Below, one piece after another: positions 35,136 to 48,219 of a stretch of DNA of 64,000 nt. The stretch is from NCBI GenBank assembly GCA_035236585.1, contig CP141136.1, positions 48,687,136-48,751,135 on the forward strand, read 5' to 3'. The notes below the pieces were generated by a model. That model had not been told where the DNA came from and searched no databases. It saw only the letters and a list, made by a program, of their open reading frames with translations. Position 1 is the first letter of the stretch, and each line of letters opens with the position of its first letter. This DNA comes from Warburgia ugandensis. Lineage: Eukaryota; Streptophyta; Magnoliopsida; Canellales; Canellaceae. The translations under genes were made by a program, and so were the position numbers.

Positions 35136-36409
35136 TTATCTTTAAGACTCTATGTACATATGACACTAAAACGCTTATAACTTGAGATCTAGAGCTCCGA
35201 TTGAGGTGCCGCAAAAGGCGTTGTGTCTGTGTTGATGATGCAAACACATCCAAACTATAAAATCCTTGATCAAGGCCCAATCAAAGGTGGGCATGATCCT
35301 TAGAATAGGATGGTGGTGCGTGGCCACTAGAACTTTGGAAAACTAAGGATACCAAGGCCCAATTAGGACCTTAGGACACCCATAGGCATAGGGATGGACC
35401 CCTAATGCCTAAGTAATTAGACCAATTACTCTAAAACCCATAAGAGATGGGCCAAACTAACCTTGATTCCCCAAACCATGATCAGGAGCGTCCGAGGACA
35501 AAAGGGTTAGCGCGACGTAGCCAAGTAGGAGCTCTATCACTATTACATTATTTTGAAAGAACTATTATTGTTTTAAGAACATGTGTTTTAAATATATGAC
35601 TTGATTTGCATGACTTAATTTAGCATGCATGATAAATTCTTTGTACATATCCATGTTTTGAAATGATTGCATATACATTATGCACATATATGTTTTGCAA
35701 ACAAGTGCATACATTGCACGATTTAAGTACTTGCAAAGATTGCATGTCCTTGAGGGTTGCCAAAAGACGCTGGAGTGCCGAGGGCTAGGCAGTTGTGAGG
35801 GACCCAAAGAGGACAAGTTTTAACAAGAGGTTTTGGCTTATTTAATCTTATGTGATTTGGGCAAGTAAGCCCATGGGTGCTATGCCGAGGGGTCTGGGTT
35901 GGCCACCCGGCCTCTACCACTATTAGGTGGATGGGTACCACGCCCAAAAAGAGGCAAGTCCCTACGTCGACTACATGTGGTACAGGGGCTACCACTGGTG
36001 TCACGGCACTGGGTCGACGTGTCATAGGCCCCGTGGAGGCTATGACTGAGTGTCCTCAGGTACCCGGTGACCGCACGGCGAGGAGGTCGTGGGCATAGTG
36101 GACCCTATGGTTTGATGATTTATGTGCATTGCATATGGCATGATATGAGGTTAGTCGACCATACCATACTAGAGATCCATGAGTTGGACTCTATGAAGCA
36201 TCTATTGCATATCATGATGTTATCATATATATATATGATACTTTCAATTTTGGATTATGTGATCTTTTAAGTCATTAGTATTTCAATTTGATAATGGATT
36301 CTTATACTGATATTGAACTCGAGTATTCAAACATACACATGTTTTGAATGAGCATATGATTTTAAAATATCTCATGCATTTATAAAACTAGTAGTGATAG
36401 GCTCCTACT

Positions 36410-36426
36410 GAGTATAGTATATACTC
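36410..36426. other. Hairpin GAGTATA / TATACTC in Z3
   Basis: Perfect seven-pair stem with loop GTA, about 350 bases before the LTR end. Followed by CACCCAATCCTCAACATTTT, conserved in all Z copies. Confidence 0.55.
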
Positions 36427-37313
36427 ACCCAATCCTCAACATTTTTCAGACACCAAGTAAATACTCAAGAGCCAAGGAACGCTTGTGCTAGGAACCATCC
36501 AGACTAAGTACAAGTAAGTAAAACCCCTATCTTATCTTTCAATGTTACTTGATTGTAGTTACTCTCTAATAGCTGGGGCTATGACTAACACTTTCTTGGG
36601 AATAATATTGATTTAAACTTTGCCATGGCTAAATAAATTGAGAATGTGTTTTGACACTCAGGGTTTTTATGAAAGATTGTTTTCCAAAAGAAAAAGATTT
36701 TCATGCATCTCATACTTATAAAACAAGAGATCTCGCCTTTTTATCAAAATTGCATCATATAAAAACCCGGGTCGTCACACCTTGCCCAAAGAGAGGCTAA
36801 AAGTTGGGTGGTGGCAATTATGGGAAGGCCACCACTATGAAAGTCTTGCCCCTCCATACGGGCAGTGACATAATATTTTCCACCGTGATATCAGTGGTGA
36901 ACAAGGTAGTTATTCGAGAGCGCTAGTACGGATCAGACTGCAGCATAGCAACCTTTTTTATTATTTTGCACTATGATGCATATGAGAATAGGCATAGTGA
37001 AATGCCTTATGTTGTAACATAATGAAATGCTAGGTAATTGTATATTACCAATATTTCCCAAGAAGGGAAATTCCCAGTATAAGATTAGCTGTAATACTAA
37101 ATTCTCAAAATGAAAAGAATTGATCAGCTTAGTTGGGAATGATATTTGACTACTTTCACATATTTAACTGGTTTACCCATGAAGGGTATGTATGCATATA
37201 GATATACATAACTTACAAAGTAAAGAGTATGTTTAAGGATAATGAGATTATGAAGTATTGGAATTACATTGTCAATTATTATGCTTCTTGAATCCCCTAC
37301 CAAGCATTGTTTG

Positions 37314-37344
37314 CTGAGATATTGTAAATGTTGCAATATCTCAG
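37314..37344. other. Hairpin CTGAGATATTG / CAATATCTCAG in LTR-Y1
   Basis: Perfect 11-pair stem with a nine-base loop, 405 bases before the LTR end. The equivalent in Y2 is at 49,892-49,931 and a covarying form is at 20,424-20,451. Could mark RNA 3'-end formation or a packaging structure; role inferred. Confidence 0.65.
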
Positions 37345-37754
37345 ATACAAGGAAGGAGAGTTAGGAGCTGAAGACGATAGAAGACTTGAAGAGAATAATC
37401 TTCAAGGTATACCCTTGAAGACATGTATTTTTCTTTGTTGAGAGTTTTATTGTATGGTGAGCTTGAGTTTTGGATTATGTAATTTGAACAAGTATTGTAA
37501 TAGATTTGGTTGTACTGTGAACCACTGGATGGATCTTGGAGTTTAATAAAAGTATATTCCTTCAATGGAATTTTATTTTGTACACAAATTGTACTTCTGT
37601 TATATATGAAGTGGTGACTTGGATTTTCAAAACAAGTTCTAAAGAAAAGAATTTCCGCTGCTTTGTTTTGCGAAAAAAATTTACACTCTTAAGGGCCCTG
37701 CCTTTCAAAATTCTTTACAAATCATGTTACAAAAACCTGGTTCGTCATATGAGT

Positions 37755-38190
37755 AACATCCAAAATCAACCATATGCATTTCCATTAAGAGGTTAAAGTA
37801 GTTGAATCACTAACTTTCTAAAAATCCAATCTCATCATAGTGAAGGTCCTCTTCCAAATTTTTTTTTCAATTTTTTTTATACATACAAAAAATAAAAATA
37901 TCTATGTATATCTACACCCCCTAACCTAAACTAAACATTTTCCTCAATATTTGAAAACATATGACCCTATATGATGATGGAAAGATGTAGAAAACTAAGG
38001 TTTGAAAACCTTATGGGTTGCCTCCCAGGGAGCACTAAGTTTTATGTCTTCAGCTAGACGTAAGGATGAGTGTAATGTCTATAGTTTGCAAGGTTCCTCT
38101 GAAGTAATCTAAGGTGGGTCATGATAGTGAGGTGCCTCTAATAATGTTTCATCAATCTCAAGGTTAAGCAGTTCTAAGAAAGGTTTCAAC
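37755..38190 (-). other. Athila-3 3' region between Y1 and integrase
   Basis: Resumes the Athila-3 body right of Y1. From about 37,915 it parallels the end of the Athila-2 3' region: AATATTTGAAAACATATGA near 37,951 and GGGTTGCCTCCCAGGGAGCA near 38,013, which on the minus strand is the usual sequence around the end of Athila pol. No separate gene seen. Confidence 0.55.
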
Positions 38191-39260
38191 CTCTAACCAT
38201 TTGCTTTTTTGGTTTCACTATCCTTGTCAATCTTGATGACACCATGCGAGTGTATTGTGCATACAATGTAAGTTCTAGTCCATTGAGATATAAGTTTCCC
38301 TGGAAAGAGATGCAATCTTAAATTATACAACAAGACCTTCTGCCCAGGTGTGAAGGATTTCCTTAAGATTTGGCTATCACAATTGACCTTCATGTGGTCC
38401 ATTTATAATCGTGTAAAATCATATGCATCCTTTCTCAATTCCTTCAACTCAATAAGTTGGAGTTCTCGATCAGTCCTAGCAACATCTATTTCAAAATTGA
38501 GATTTTTGATAGCCCAATATGTCTTGTGTTCCAACTCTATTGGTAAGTGGCAAGACTTTTCATATGCCAAGTGGTTGGGTGACATGCCTATAGGAGTTTT
38601 GTAAGCAGTGTGATAAGCCCATAAAGTGTCGATGAGTCTCACAAACCTGTCTTTCCTACTTGGATTGACTTATTTTTCAATGATACATGTGATTTCCCTA
38701 TTAGATACCTCTACTTCGGCACTGGTCTAAGGATGGCATGGGGTAGCTATCCTATGGTTTGCACCATATTTTTTCAATAGATTCTCAAATACTTTATCAC
38801 AAAAGTGTTTACCCCCATCGATTATGATGGCTCTTGGAGTACCAAACAGTGAAAAATATTTTCTTTTAAAAATCTTACCACAACTTTGTGGTCATTTGTT
38901 TTACAAGGTATGGCCTCCACCCACTTGGACACATAGTTCCCTCCCACTAGGTTGTATACATTCCTAAAAGAATTAAAAAAGGTCTCATAAAATCTATCCT
39001 CTAAACATTGAATGACTCTACAACAAGGATTGGGTTTAAGGGCATCATGTGTCCCCTTTCCTAGACTTCCTAACCGTTGACACCTTACACATGTTTTATA
39101 GGAAGCATGTGCATCTTTGAAAGTGGTTGGCCAATAAAAACCATGCTGCAAAATTTTAACAACATTCTTTCTTAAGCCAAAATGGCCCCCACATGCATGA
39201 TTATGATAGAAGGAGATAATTTCACTTTTGCTCACTATTGGGTATGCAACTCCCAATCAC
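38190..39260 (-). pseudogene. Athila-3 integrase remnant
   Basis: From right to left on the minus strand come the zinc-binding part (YHNHACGGHFGLRKNVVK, then CVRCQRLG at about 39,060-39,220), the core (GNYVSKWVEAIPCKTNDHK at about 38,880-38,960, and SPNHLAYEKSCHLPIELEHK at about 38,500-38,580) and the C-terminal part (RKSFTPGQKVLLYNLRLHLF, then PGKLISQW at about 38,270-38,370). Integrase would join element DNA to the chromosome. The wording is close to other plant Athila integrases. Broken fossil with several breaks. Confidence 0.85.
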
Positions 39261-39566
39261 TTGATCGGCATAGTACTTGAGCAAGAATGGATCATCCCAA
39301 GTTATATATCTAACCTCGCTTAAGCATCTATTCCTATTTTGTTTGGTCCAATGGTTGGGCATTTGTCATATAACAAGATAATTGACTATATCTCCATTCT
39401 AAGGCAATTGGAAAATATGCATTAACTATTAATCCAGGAAGGATTTAGTTATAGGCACATGATTGCTAGATTTCTCCAACAGCAATCTGGATAAGTGGTC
39501 TGCTTTGACATTTTGAAAACCTTTCTGGTCCTGAATTTCCAAATCAAACTCTTGTAGAAGTAGTAT
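39260..39566 (-). pseudogene. Athila-3 RNase H-integrase linker remnant
   Basis: Aligns with 500-760 of Athila-1 and, in the other orientation, with 63,845-64,000. The minus strand contains the degraded equivalent of the PNHWTKQDKRRFF run seen at the right edge of the window. Confidence 0.6.
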
Positions 39567-39840
39567 TCAATGAATCAACCTAAGTTTTGCATCCTTTTTA
39601 GAAAGGAGATACTTTAAAGCCACGTGATCTGAGAACGTGATAAATTTAGAACTTAATAGGTAAGACCTAAATTTATCTAAAGAAAATACTACAACTAACA
39701 ACTCTTTTTCTATGGTCAAGTAGTTGAGTTGGGCATCATTCAGTGTTTTACTAGCATAGTATATCACATGGGAAAGTTTGTCAATGTGATGCCCCAAAAT
39801 AGCTCCAATGGCATAATCTAATGCATCACACATAATCTCA
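39567..39840 (-). pseudogene. Athila-3 RNase H remnant
   Basis: The minus strand reads MCDALDYAIGAILGHHIDK, then YYASKTLNDAQLNYLTIEKE and LLVVVFSLDKFRSYLLSSKF, then SDHVALKYLLSKKDAKLRLI. These are classic Ty3/gypsy RNase H landmarks, including the first Asp of the active site (CDA) and the Glu of the KEL region. It degrades the RNA template strand. Neighbours are RT on the right and integrase on the left. Confidence 0.85.
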
Positions 39841-39939
39841 AATGGTGCGTTCCAATCTAGTGGTCAAATAATGGGTGCAAAAGTCAACTCCACCTTCATC
39901 CACTCAAATGCTTTCTTATAGTTTTCATCAAAGTAAAAA

Positions 39940-40660
39940 AACAGCCTCCTTCATAAGTAGATTACATAGTGGTTGGCCGATTTTATTAATATCTTTGATG
40001 AATTTCTATAAAAGCCAACATGTCCTAAAAAGGAGCAAATTTCTTTCACTATCCTTGGTGGAGGAAGGTTAGCTATTATATCCACTTTAGCCTTATCGAC
40101 TTCTATCCCATTGGGTGATATTATGTGGCGTAGAACTATTCCACTTTGTACCATAAAATGACACTTTTTTTAGTTTAACACAAGATTCTTTTCTTGACAC
40201 CTTGCAAGAACTAACTTTAAGTGGTGCAAGCACTCATCAAAAGATGACCCAAATACTGAGAAGTCATCCATGAACACCTCAAGAAACCTTTTCACCATAT
40301 CAGAAAAGATGCTCAACATACACCTTTCAAATGTACCAGGAGCATTACAAAGCCTAAAAGGCATATGTCGATAAGCAAAGGTTCCAAAAGGATAGGTGAA
40401 GGTGGTCTTTTCTTGATCCTCAGTTGCTATAGGAATCTATTTGTAGTTGGAATATCTATCTAGAAAGCAGTAATAACTATGTGCTGCCAACCTATCTAAC
40501 ATTTGATCTATAAAAGGTAAAGGAAAGTAGTCTTTCCTCGTGACCATTTTCAACTTGTGGTAATCAATGCAAACTCTCCACCCATTGGTCATGTGGGTGG
40601 GCACTAACTCATTCTCCTTATTTTTTACTATAGTGACACTGGATTTCTTGAGTACAACCT
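39940..40660 (-). pseudogene. Athila-3 reverse transcriptase remnant
   Basis: The minus strand reads MPFRLCNAPGTFERCMLSIF, then SDMVKRFLEVFMDDFSVFGS with the FMDD catalytic pair, then LHHLKLVLARCQEKNLVLN, then GHIISPNGIEVDKAKVDI and ICSFLGHVGFYRN. Upstream parts near 40,440-40,640 hold the fingers region. This is the best preserved RT in the window and clearly Athila. Broken. Confidence 0.85.
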
Positions 40661-41110
40661 GAATAGGGTTGACTTAACCCAAGTGCTATCATAGATAGGG
40701 TATATAGCACCAACATTTAAAAGCTTTAAGACTTCATCTCAGATCATGTCCTTCATGTGGGGATTCAGATGTCTTGGAGTTTCTCTAGGGGTTTTTGCAT
40801 TTTCTTCCAGGTGTATACTATGCATGCATATGGTTAGACTAATCCCCTTAATGTCTATTATGGTCCACCCTAGAGAAGTCTTATGTTCCTTACAAACATT
40901 AAGAAGTTTTCCTTCCTATTCCTTGTATAGATTTGATGCTATTATTATAGGTAAGGTTTCATCTGGTCCTAGGTAAGAATATTTGAGGTTGTTAGGAAAT
41001 GGTTTTAGATCCAGAGAAGGTGGTTGCTCTATAGAGAGTATGTGACTAGACACTAAAGGAGGGAGTGGCTCCACATAAGGTCCCCACTTGGAGGTATCCA
41101 TGTTTGGAGC
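40661..41110 (-). pseudogene. Athila-3 protease-RT linker remnant
   Basis: The minus strand reads SILSIEQPPSLDLKPFP-type wording (here HILSIEQPPSLDLKPFP near 41,000-41,060) followed by LKYSYLGPDETLPIII. It matches 2,180-2,330 of Athila-1. LTR-Y2 is inserted at the right edge; its target duplication GGAGC covers 41,106-41,110. Confidence 0.65.
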
Positions 41111-41690
41111 TGTAGCACCCCTAACTTTTGTACGAAGATTGAATAAATAATGAAATTGAAAATTTCAAGAGAAAATCAAGTTGGAATATTAGGGTTATTA
41201 AAAATGCACTTCTTATAAAAGTTGAATTAAGATATAAGACATGTATAATTGAAAACATACTCAACAAACCCTTCAAAATGACTATAAGCATGACAAATTC
41301 TGAATTTGAATGAAAAAACCTTAATTTTCTCCATTTTTAAGAATAAGAGGGTAAAATGATAATTTTACAAATAACTAAGACCTAAGACATCAAAATTTGG
41401 AATGTACTAAGAAATACGAATCCAATGCCACTAAATACACTCAATTCTGAGTCTGGGAGAATAAAATGAACTTTTCTTCATAAAAGGGAAAAATGGTCTT
41501 TTCACACCTCCGTGGGGCCCACAAGGGGCCCACAAAGTGATCCACCAGCCAGAAAATAAGTCACCATGAGTCAAACCACTACCACCTACTAGTGGAGAAG
41601 GAGGTGGTAGTGGGAATCCCATGACAATTTAATAATCAAAAGAAATCAAACATGATAATTACATGTAATCATAGAAAATTTCAAAACTCA

Positions 41691-41700
41691 CTATAAATAG
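41691..41700 (+). promoter_or_regulatory. Probable TATA box of LTR-Y2
   Basis: CTATAAATAG, identical to Y3 (62,951-62,960). A conserved CAGGTAGG word follows about 640 bases later (42,329) in both. Confidence 0.55.
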
Positions 41701-44700
41701 CTCATAAAATTCTCAAAAGTTCTCCTAATGTTCGTCATGAGGTCCCCTAAAATATCCCAAAATCCCAGATCCAAATCCTCCCCAATCTCCCCCAATTCCT
41801 CTTTCTCTTTTATTCTCTATGGGTGTGTCCCCAAACGCACTCGGGTAGATGACCCCATGTCTACATCAGGCACGTCCAGGGACGTGTCTTCCCTAATGAA
41901 TCGGGGTTTCTGCCTAGGAAACCTTAATTCAATTAGCCATCACATTCCAACTGTTGGAATCAGATCTTCACCGTCAAATCTGTTTAGACTAAGGATATCT
42001 ACAAAAGCCCTAAGAAAGTTTGATGATCCACTTCCTGGATCTCCAAGAAAATGAATGCAAAAACAACTCCCGTACTAGTTACTATCTCTGGCATGTTTTT
42101 CAAGTTATTCTGGCCAATCTGACTGTTAAACGTTGATCTTGCACCGTTGAATACCTTGAGCACATAGCGATCTTCAAAAGCCCCATAGTCTCCCACCTTC
42201 TTCGACAACATCAAGGGCTAATTTCACAACTGTAGGCACTTTCCATGGCTAGGGTTATTTTCGTTGTTATTCATCTTCTCCAGGTTAATTTCTCCTCCTT
42301 CGGTGACCCTCTCTTCACCGGACCAGCACAGGTAGGCCCCCCTCACACTCTACTTTCAATTCTCACATGTCCTTGGTGTTTTCTAGCATCCGGGGGATCT
42401 CCCCAGCCATTGATCCATCGGAGATGATGGATCCAGCAACAGGGTTGACATCCACCATCTTGGATGGCTCAGATGAAATCTTTGAGCCGTTGGATGGATT
42501 CTTGGGGCCCAAAAACCCCAGGAGATGAAATTTGGGCCACTTATAGTCAGGGATGGAGGAGACCCAGCCATGGGTTATCCAACAATCCAGATATGGACCG
42601 TCTCACCTATAGCTAGTCACCTCTATCGAACACATGTGATAAGTGATAAAGGGAGTGAGCTGCTGTAGCCCCCGCACACGTAAGCCCAGATTTGATCTAG
42701 GTCATCCAAATTTTGAACTAGAATCTTGGTTTTATAATTAAGAGCTCAATATAGCTCTAATTTCATATCTAAAACTTTCTATAGGTTCTTTGTACCTTGT
42801 AGAAGTTACTAAACTCATTAGATATGTGTTTTCAATTGTATTTACATGTGATAATTAGTAAAATCTATACCAATGGTATTAGATCATGATCCAGATGACC
42901 TTAAAATGAAAATCTGAGCTGATGGATGGGTTTAAAGAGTCTCATAAACCTATGGTCCATGATCACAATAAAATTTCTATATACCCATATTAAGATATTT
43001 AACAAAAATAGTAAATCAAAATTCAGCCCTTAAAACAGGCTGAAATCTTAAAATCCCAATTATGATCTCAATTAAACTCCAAATTGGGATCAGAAACTTG
43101 GGTTGGATTCCTCTTGATGAGAAGAACCATTGAACCAACAAAATCATAAATTCAATGATTGAAAATTTCTGTAATTAAGTAGATAATTGTACTAACATTC
43201 TTGTTCTAAAAGATTTGGGATGATCAGGCCATTCAAACCATGTTGGATGATGATCTAAAATAAATGAGTTATATGTAATTGAATTGGCAGGTCTTAAGAG
43301 ATCTGGCCTTAAAAGTAGTAAAATACATAAAAGTGAATTGCAATCTTCTTGATCAAGGATGATTGGACAATTTTGATGTTGTTGGATGATGTTATAAAAT
43401 TAATATCATATGGATTGATGTACTTGATGATGATGATATGGGATAGATTAAGATCTATGCCCTTAAGTTGGATAAAATGACATGAGATCTTCTTGATCAA
43501 TTGGATTAAGAAGGATTAGATCATTTGATGAGATGCATCAATGATCTAATGAGGAAATTACATTAAGAGGATGTATTAGATCTAAAGGAACATGAAAAGA
43601 TCAAGATCTAAACCCTAAAAGAGATAAAAAATGAATAATGACCATTGGACCATGATGAATAGTTATGGCATGTTTAATTTTCATTTGAATTATTGAATGT
43701 TATTATAATTGTCTTTTATTGCTTAGTAGATTTAATTGTAGATTTATTTATTTATTTATGCTTTAATGCTTATGTTATGAATATTACATTGAAAATGTAA
43801 TTAAATGAAAATAGAGTTGAAGAACAATTACATGGAATGAATGACATGGACTTAGTGATAGTAAGGGCCATAGTTAGTAGGATAATATAAGGAATATAAA
43901 TTCCTTGGTCCAAATTTAGGAGAATAATGAAACTCCATGAATGACATTTTAAACCTTCATGGATTTAATTAAAATCAACTAGAAAGAAGTACTTAGGGTT
44001 AAGATACTCATAGGAACCTTATGAATGGTTGAGTTAAGGTCACCCTAGTGGATGATGAACATGGTGCTTAAGGGGGTTCTCTAATAGTGCCTCACTCTTT
44101 CTGTTGATGTTTGTGAGGTCTAAACACCTCCTTACATGAGGATTCAAGTAACCACTTTGTGTTCAACCATTCAACTAGTAAGCTTTAGCCAATTTGACAT
44201 AAGAGGAACTGTCTAGACTTAGGATGAAATAAGTTATCCTCAACTAGTAAAACATTAACTGATTGAGTAATAATAATAAGCGCATAAAAGGTTAGTGAAT
44301 CATCTAATCCTAATAAAAATTGTAAGTAAGATATGGATGATCAAACAAGATCCAAAGGGTCTTGAATGATAAAAAACAATAAGAATACTAATGTCGTATT
44401 TTATTATGTATGTATATGTAGAAAAATATAAATAGGGAACCCAAACCCTTGATCAAACATGATTTAAGGAAAAATTAAGGCATCCCTTATAGGAGTACAT
44501 GAAGAAAGAGTACTTGTATAGAGGAATAACTTTATACGTATGGTTTGATAGATGTATGAATCAAGACCATGATGGGCAATGAGGAGCGAATACCACTTGA
44601 GATGTATGAATCAAGATCATGATACTACTTTGAGGTAGGTGGATGTACAAGAATCTATTAAGGATTCATGTGTATACATACATGATCTTCTATCTAGAAT

Positions 44701-45339
44701 TATAGAGCTTCATGATATAAGTATACTTGGAACCTTAGCTTAATAATGATCCAATCGCATGATCCAACTAAGTGAACCAACCCCATAATCTAAGTCAACT
44801 GATATAATCTAATGATCTAATCAAATGATGTGAAAGTAATTAGATGTGTAGATTAAGGAAACCCTAAGAATAGGGCATAGAAAATATTCTAGCCTGAGTT
44901 AAATAGTGTGACACCCTAGGGTTCCAACAACACAATATTGTCAGCTTTGGGGCGCCCATACTGTAATGACCCCAATTTTTGTAATATTAAAAGCCCATAA
45001 AAAGTTCAGTTTTAAAGATAAGGGCATTTTAGTCATTTCACTAGTTTCCTTGACTAAACCCAAGAATTTGATCCTAAAAGTGGTTCCATTAGATGCGTCT
45101 TGGAAAAAGGAATCCAACGACCCAAAACAGAGTTAAAATGAGCAAGATATGGCCCTTTGAAGTTCAGGGGCAAAACTGTAAATTTCACAAAACGACTTAA
45201 CCTAAAAAACACAGGTACCCATTTTGATACGGGCACCCCGTCGTCTACAAGCTCCTAGAGGCTTCTGGAACAGCGGTGTTTCTAGGAGAAACCACCGCCA
45301 TTCAAAGGCAGTTAGAACCCCTCCAGAACCCTCTTTAAA

Positions 45340-45357
45340 AGCTCTATAAATAGAGCT
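45340..45357 (+). promoter_or_regulatory. TATA box of LTR-Z4
   Basis: AGCTCTATAAATAGAGCT, identical to Z3. A CAGGTA word follows at the conserved distance (45,455). Confidence 0.65.
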
Positions 45358-47189
45358 CCTGGGTGCCTCTAATGGCAGCCCAAAACCTTGGAGAAAACCC
45401 ATCGCGGAGCAGTGACCAAGAGGGAAAAACGTGAAGAGAAAACCACCCACGAAGCAGGTATGCTCAAAAACTCCCCAAACCCATCTCACCCATAGTCTTA
45501 GGCTCAATTCCCCTAAGTTTTTTCATGAAAAACCATGCAAAATGGAGCCTGGGAGCGCCACCAAGGACCTTGGGACATCCCCAGGGCCGCACTGGTTCGA
45601 CGGGGTCGAACCAGGGTGATCTGAGGATGACCCAGGTCACTAACGAGTAGGACGATCCAATAGGAACGTCCCACGTCGACGCAGGTCAACGCCTGTTTGA
45701 AAAACCAAACAGGCACGTCCAGGGACGTGCCCGCTAAAGGGATAGATGGGCGGAGGTATAGTGTGCGTCTGCAGACGCTCCGGGTGAGGCGCACGCCGCA
45801 GATGTGCAGCGCACTAGCGTGCGTCATTTTTTTTGGTTACTTAAGGAAGCTGGGCGCACGTCACAGACGCGCAGCGCCCTAGCATTCCTCCTTTTTTGTC
45901 TTTCAGCCTCTATGTACATACAACACTAAAACGCTTATAACATGAGATCTAGAGCTCCGATTGAGGCACCGCAAAAGATGTTGTGTCCGTATCGACAACG
46001 CGGACACATCCAAACTATAAAATCCCTGATCAAGGCCCAATCAAAGTATGGCATGACCCTTAGAGTAGGATGGTGGCGCGTGACCACTAGAACTTTGGAA
46101 AACTGAGGATACCAAGGCCCAATTAGGACCTTAGGACACCCATAGTCATAGGGATGGACCCCTAATGCCTAAGCAATAAGATCCAACTGTTCTAAACCCA
46201 TCAAAGATAGGTTAAACTAACCTTGAGTCCTCAAACCATGTTCAGGAGCGTACGAGGACAAAGGGGTTAACGCGACCTAGTCAGGTAAGTGCTCTATCAC
46301 TATTAGATTCTTTTGAAAGATCTAGTATTGTTTTGAGACCATATGTTATAAGTATATGACTCATTTAGCATGACTTGATTTAGCATGCATATGATAAACG
46401 TTTTGTACATAGACATGTTTCGTAAAAGATTGCATATACATTATGCACACATATGTTTTGTAAACAAGTGCATACATTGCATGATTTAAGTACTTGCAAA
46501 GATTGCATGTCCTTGAGGGTTTCCAAAAGACGCTAGAGTGCTGAGGGCCAGGCAGTTGTGAGGGACCCAAAGAGGACTGGTTTTGAACAGAGGTTTTTGG
46601 CTTATTTGATCGTACATGATTTGGGCTTGTAAGCTCGTGGGTGCTATGCCGAGGGGTGTGGGTTGGCCACCCAGCCTCTACCACTATTAGGTGGATGGGT
46701 ACCACGCCCAAAAAGGGCATGTCCCTGCTTCGACTGCATGTGGTACAGGGGGCTACCACTGGTGTCACGGCACTGGGTCGAAGTGTCATATGCCCCGTGG
46801 AGGTATATGATCCTGTGTCCCTAGGTACCTCGGGACCACACGGCGGTGAGGTCGTGGGCATAGTGGGACCCTATGGTTTCGTGGATTTACGTGCATTGCA
46901 TATGGCATGATATAAGGTTGGTCGACCATACCATGATAGATATCCATGAGTTGGATTCCATGAAGCATTTGATGCATATCATGATGTTATGACATATTTT
47001 TATGATTATGATGTATGATACTTTCGACTTGGATTATGATATTTCTTTAAGTCGTCAGTATTTCGGTTTGACAATGGCTTTTAATATCGATATTGAACGT
47101 GATTATTCGTACAACATGCATATGTTTTTATGAGCACATGATTTTAAAGATGGCATGCATTATAAAACTAATAGTGATAGACTCCTACT

Positions 47190-47206
47190 GAGTATATTAT
47201 ATACTC
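47190..47206. other. Hairpin GAGTATA / TATACTC in Z4
   Basis: Perfect seven-pair stem with loop TTA, same place as in Z1-Z3; the loop base differs while the stem is kept. Confidence 0.55.
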
Positions 47207-47685
47207 ACCCAATCCTTAACATTTTTCAGACATCAGTAAGCACTCAAGGACAAGATACGTCCGTATATATCATGGTTCAGGACAGCTCCACTCCCAAAAA
47301 GAGGACATCTATGTTAGTGCTATGAGCAAGTGAATCCAAAAGGAAACAAATATACATGTAAGTGAACTCTCAACCCTTTGGACATGTGTTTGTACTTAGT
47401 TACAGTTGGGCTGTGCATTGTGACTGGAAAGACCTGGGGAAAAACATTTATGATTTCTGAAGTTTTTCAAAAACTACCTTAGTTGTTGTGAAAGCAAATG
47501 ACACTTGGGGTTTTCAAAAATGAGTTTAAAACTAAATGTTTTCCGCTGCATTGCATGGTTTTTACAAAATGGTTTTCAAATAGGGATGCATCCCGCCTTA
47601 GGAAATTAGACATTGCATTTAAAAATGCATGAGAAAACCCGGGTTGTGACACATACACCCCTCACGGTTTTATTCTTCCCAAGTT

Positions 47686-48219
47686 ACAGCTAGAAACTGG
47701 TATTGTTAAACTGGCACGTATGGGAGTATGTATCAGAATACGCAGCGAAAGCGGCCCTTATAGGTAAGTCCTTGTAGAAGGAACAATAAAAATGATAAAT
47801 TGAGGATTTCAATGATCTTAGGACAGTTTAGAATTTCTGAGAAGAATTCAGTTTATCATATCCGTTAAGTAAAGGAGTAGATGTAGTATCGATTATATGC
47901 AACAAAAGACTTTGACGATAATATTGGGGATGATAGATCTGTGATAATATTAACATTAACTTGTAAGAAAAGTATAGCATGATCAAAACGTCAATGTCAT
48001 TATTAAGACATTGTATGAATTTTATTGAGGCAATAGGCAGTTAAGGATTTTGATGATATTAGAAAACTTCAACATTTCCTGGAAGTATTAAGTTTCTCTT
48101 GACTACCGCATAGATCAAATATATGCAACCACTCAAATAAAAGCATTGATCTAGGTAGACAAAAATGAGAATTTTGAAGAAAAGATAGAAAGAGATAGAG
48201 ATGTAACTACCAGTATTCA
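47686..48219. other. Middle of insertion B, unassigned
   Basis: About 530 AT-rich bases between the inverted TRIM-like end and a Z-like LTR end. No coding frame and no partner elsewhere in the window that I can see. Confidence 0.35.

Larger units (their letters stand above)
34173..36779 (+). mobile_element. LTR-Z3: solo LTR in Y1, plus orientation
   Basis: Starts TGTAATAACTCC and ends CCCGGGTCGTCACA, flanked by perfect CCTTG repeats (34,168-34,172 and 36,780-36,784). About 2.6 kb. The uninterrupted site is visible in Y2 near 49,383-49,400 (GATACCATGCCTAAAGTGAG), which confirms the insertion. Contains the palindromic TATA box, a GC-rich tract with two repeats, a second GC-rich block near 35,880-36,090 and the GAGTATA hairpin. 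No coding is supported. The perfect target duplication suggests a younger insertion than Z1. Confidence 0.85.
27686..37749 (+). mobile_element. LTR-Y1: long noncoding LTR-type insertion in Athila-3
   Basis: Starts TGTAATAACCCC and ends GGTTCGTCATA, flanked by perfect TGAGT repeats (27,681-27,685 and 37,750-37,754). With Z1 and Z3 set aside it is about 4.9 kb. It matches Y2 (41,111-50,361) from end to end and Y3 (62,361 onwards) for its first part. It has a TATA-like box (28,291-28,300), a CpG-rich tract (about 31,495-31,800), a conserved AT-rich middle (32,860-33,240 matches 43,840-44,220) and a hairpin 406 bases before its end. I recognise no protein domain. Best reading is a very long solo LTR, possibly of a chromovirus; a large noncoding retrotransposon derivative is the alternative. 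Confidence 0.75.
44962..47651 (+). mobile_element. LTR-Z4: solo LTR inside insertion B
   Basis: Starts TGTAATGACCCC and ends CCCGGGTTGTGACA, flanked by perfect CATAC repeats (44,957-44,961 and 47,652-47,656). About 2.7 kb, matching Z3 over most of its length; its last 300 bases are closer to the LTR end at 48,270-48,570. Has the palindromic TATA box, GC-rich repeat pair and GAGTATA hairpin. An antisense open frame of 166 codons (46,361-46,861) follows from high GC content and is not supported as a gene. It is the innermost and so latest insertion of this nest. Confidence 0.85.

Noticed and set aside
34894-35280. 128-codon open frame in LTR-Z3
   Set aside because: Crosses the GC-rich repeat pair; no conservation as protein between Z copies and no domain.
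46361-46861. Antisense open frame of 166 codons in LTR-Z4, with shorter relatives in Z1 (29,148-29,586), Z2 (53,639-53,938) and Z3 (35,723-36,025)
   Set aside because: It runs against the LTR and lies in its GC-rich block where stops are rare. Similar peptides follow from DNA similarity among the copies. No domain or initiation context supports a gene.
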